5,149 nt of DNA. It comes from Rickettsiales bacterium (GTDB taxonomy: Bacteria > Pseudomonadota > Alphaproteobacteria > Rickettsiales > 21-14-0-20-44-7). Shown here one piece after another: positions 5,086 through 5,149 of this stretch. The notes under the pieces were generated by a model, which saw only the letters and a program-made list of their open reading frames with translations, was not told the origin of the DNA and did not search any database. Within the stretch, counting starts at the first letter, position 1. Each line of letters begins with the position of its first letter. The stretch covers positions 1 to 5,149 of the forward strand of contig JALZVI010000313.1 of assembly GCA_023301015.1 (NCBI GenBank), written 5' to 3'. A program made the translations under genes and the position numbers.

Positions 5086-5149
5086 CAAGGCCATTAGGCC
5101 TTGCCAGCCCTGAGCGCGTTTCAGTCTGCAAGGCGCAGCCGCAGCGGGG
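5086..5149 (+). repeat. structured intergenic repeat, copy D, cut by the window end
   Basis: Hairpin I is CAAGGCC/GGCCTTG with loop ATTA (5086-5103). CCAGCCCTGAGCGCG and TTTCAGTCTGCAAG follow. Hairpin III has outer arms CTGC/GCAG (5126-5129, 5141-5144), inner arms GGC/GCC (5132-5134, 5138-5140) and loop GCA. The sequence ends in GCGGGG, so the AAACAAT-type tail is not seen. Confidence 0.85.

Overview
The window looks like chromosomal DNA of an alphaproteobacterium of moderate, slightly AT-leaning composition. The evidence is the style of the proteins. The bL28 protein opens with MSRECEL. HflX carries the block RVVKSWTHLERQRGGFGFIG and LHVRD after the G3 motif. HemF ends at PPVATWN without the C-terminal extension of the E. 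coli enzyme. The M48 protease is of the alphaproteobacterial BepA-like type with TPRs. I cannot place it at order or genus level.

Layout. On the minus strand at the left (84-869) lies a short AsmA-family membrane-anchored protein that seems to break off. It is divergent from rpmB (956-1264, plus strand) across an 86-base promoter region. rpmB converges on hflX (1521-2783, minus) across a 256-base gap filled with repeats. To the right, on the minus strand and transcribed leftwards, are a periplasmic M48 protease with TPRs (3718-5025), hemF (2887-3717), which starts on the base after the protease stop codon, and then hflX after a 103-base gap. The last 124 bases hold the protease promoter and another repeat. 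No gene-free stretch exceeds 300 bases.

The genes are household ones: ribosome assembly (bL28), ribosome rescue or splitting under stress (HflX), aerobic haem synthesis (HemF), and outer-membrane quality control (M48-TPR, AsmA-like). No defence, mobile or CRISPR system is visible.

The one feature that ordinary annotation would miss is a family of structured intergenic repeats. Four clear copies (1377-1458, 1468-1520, 2814-2886, 5086-5149), one inverted copy (1302-1349) and one deleted remnant (1274-1290) share the core TGAGCGCGTTTCAGTCTGC and a GCGGGGA tail. They contain hairpins whose arms differ between copies yet stay paired. In the three cases where a gene end is visible, the GCGGGG tail faces the 3' end of that gene. 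The window itself ends inside a copy, as a contig broken at a repeat would.
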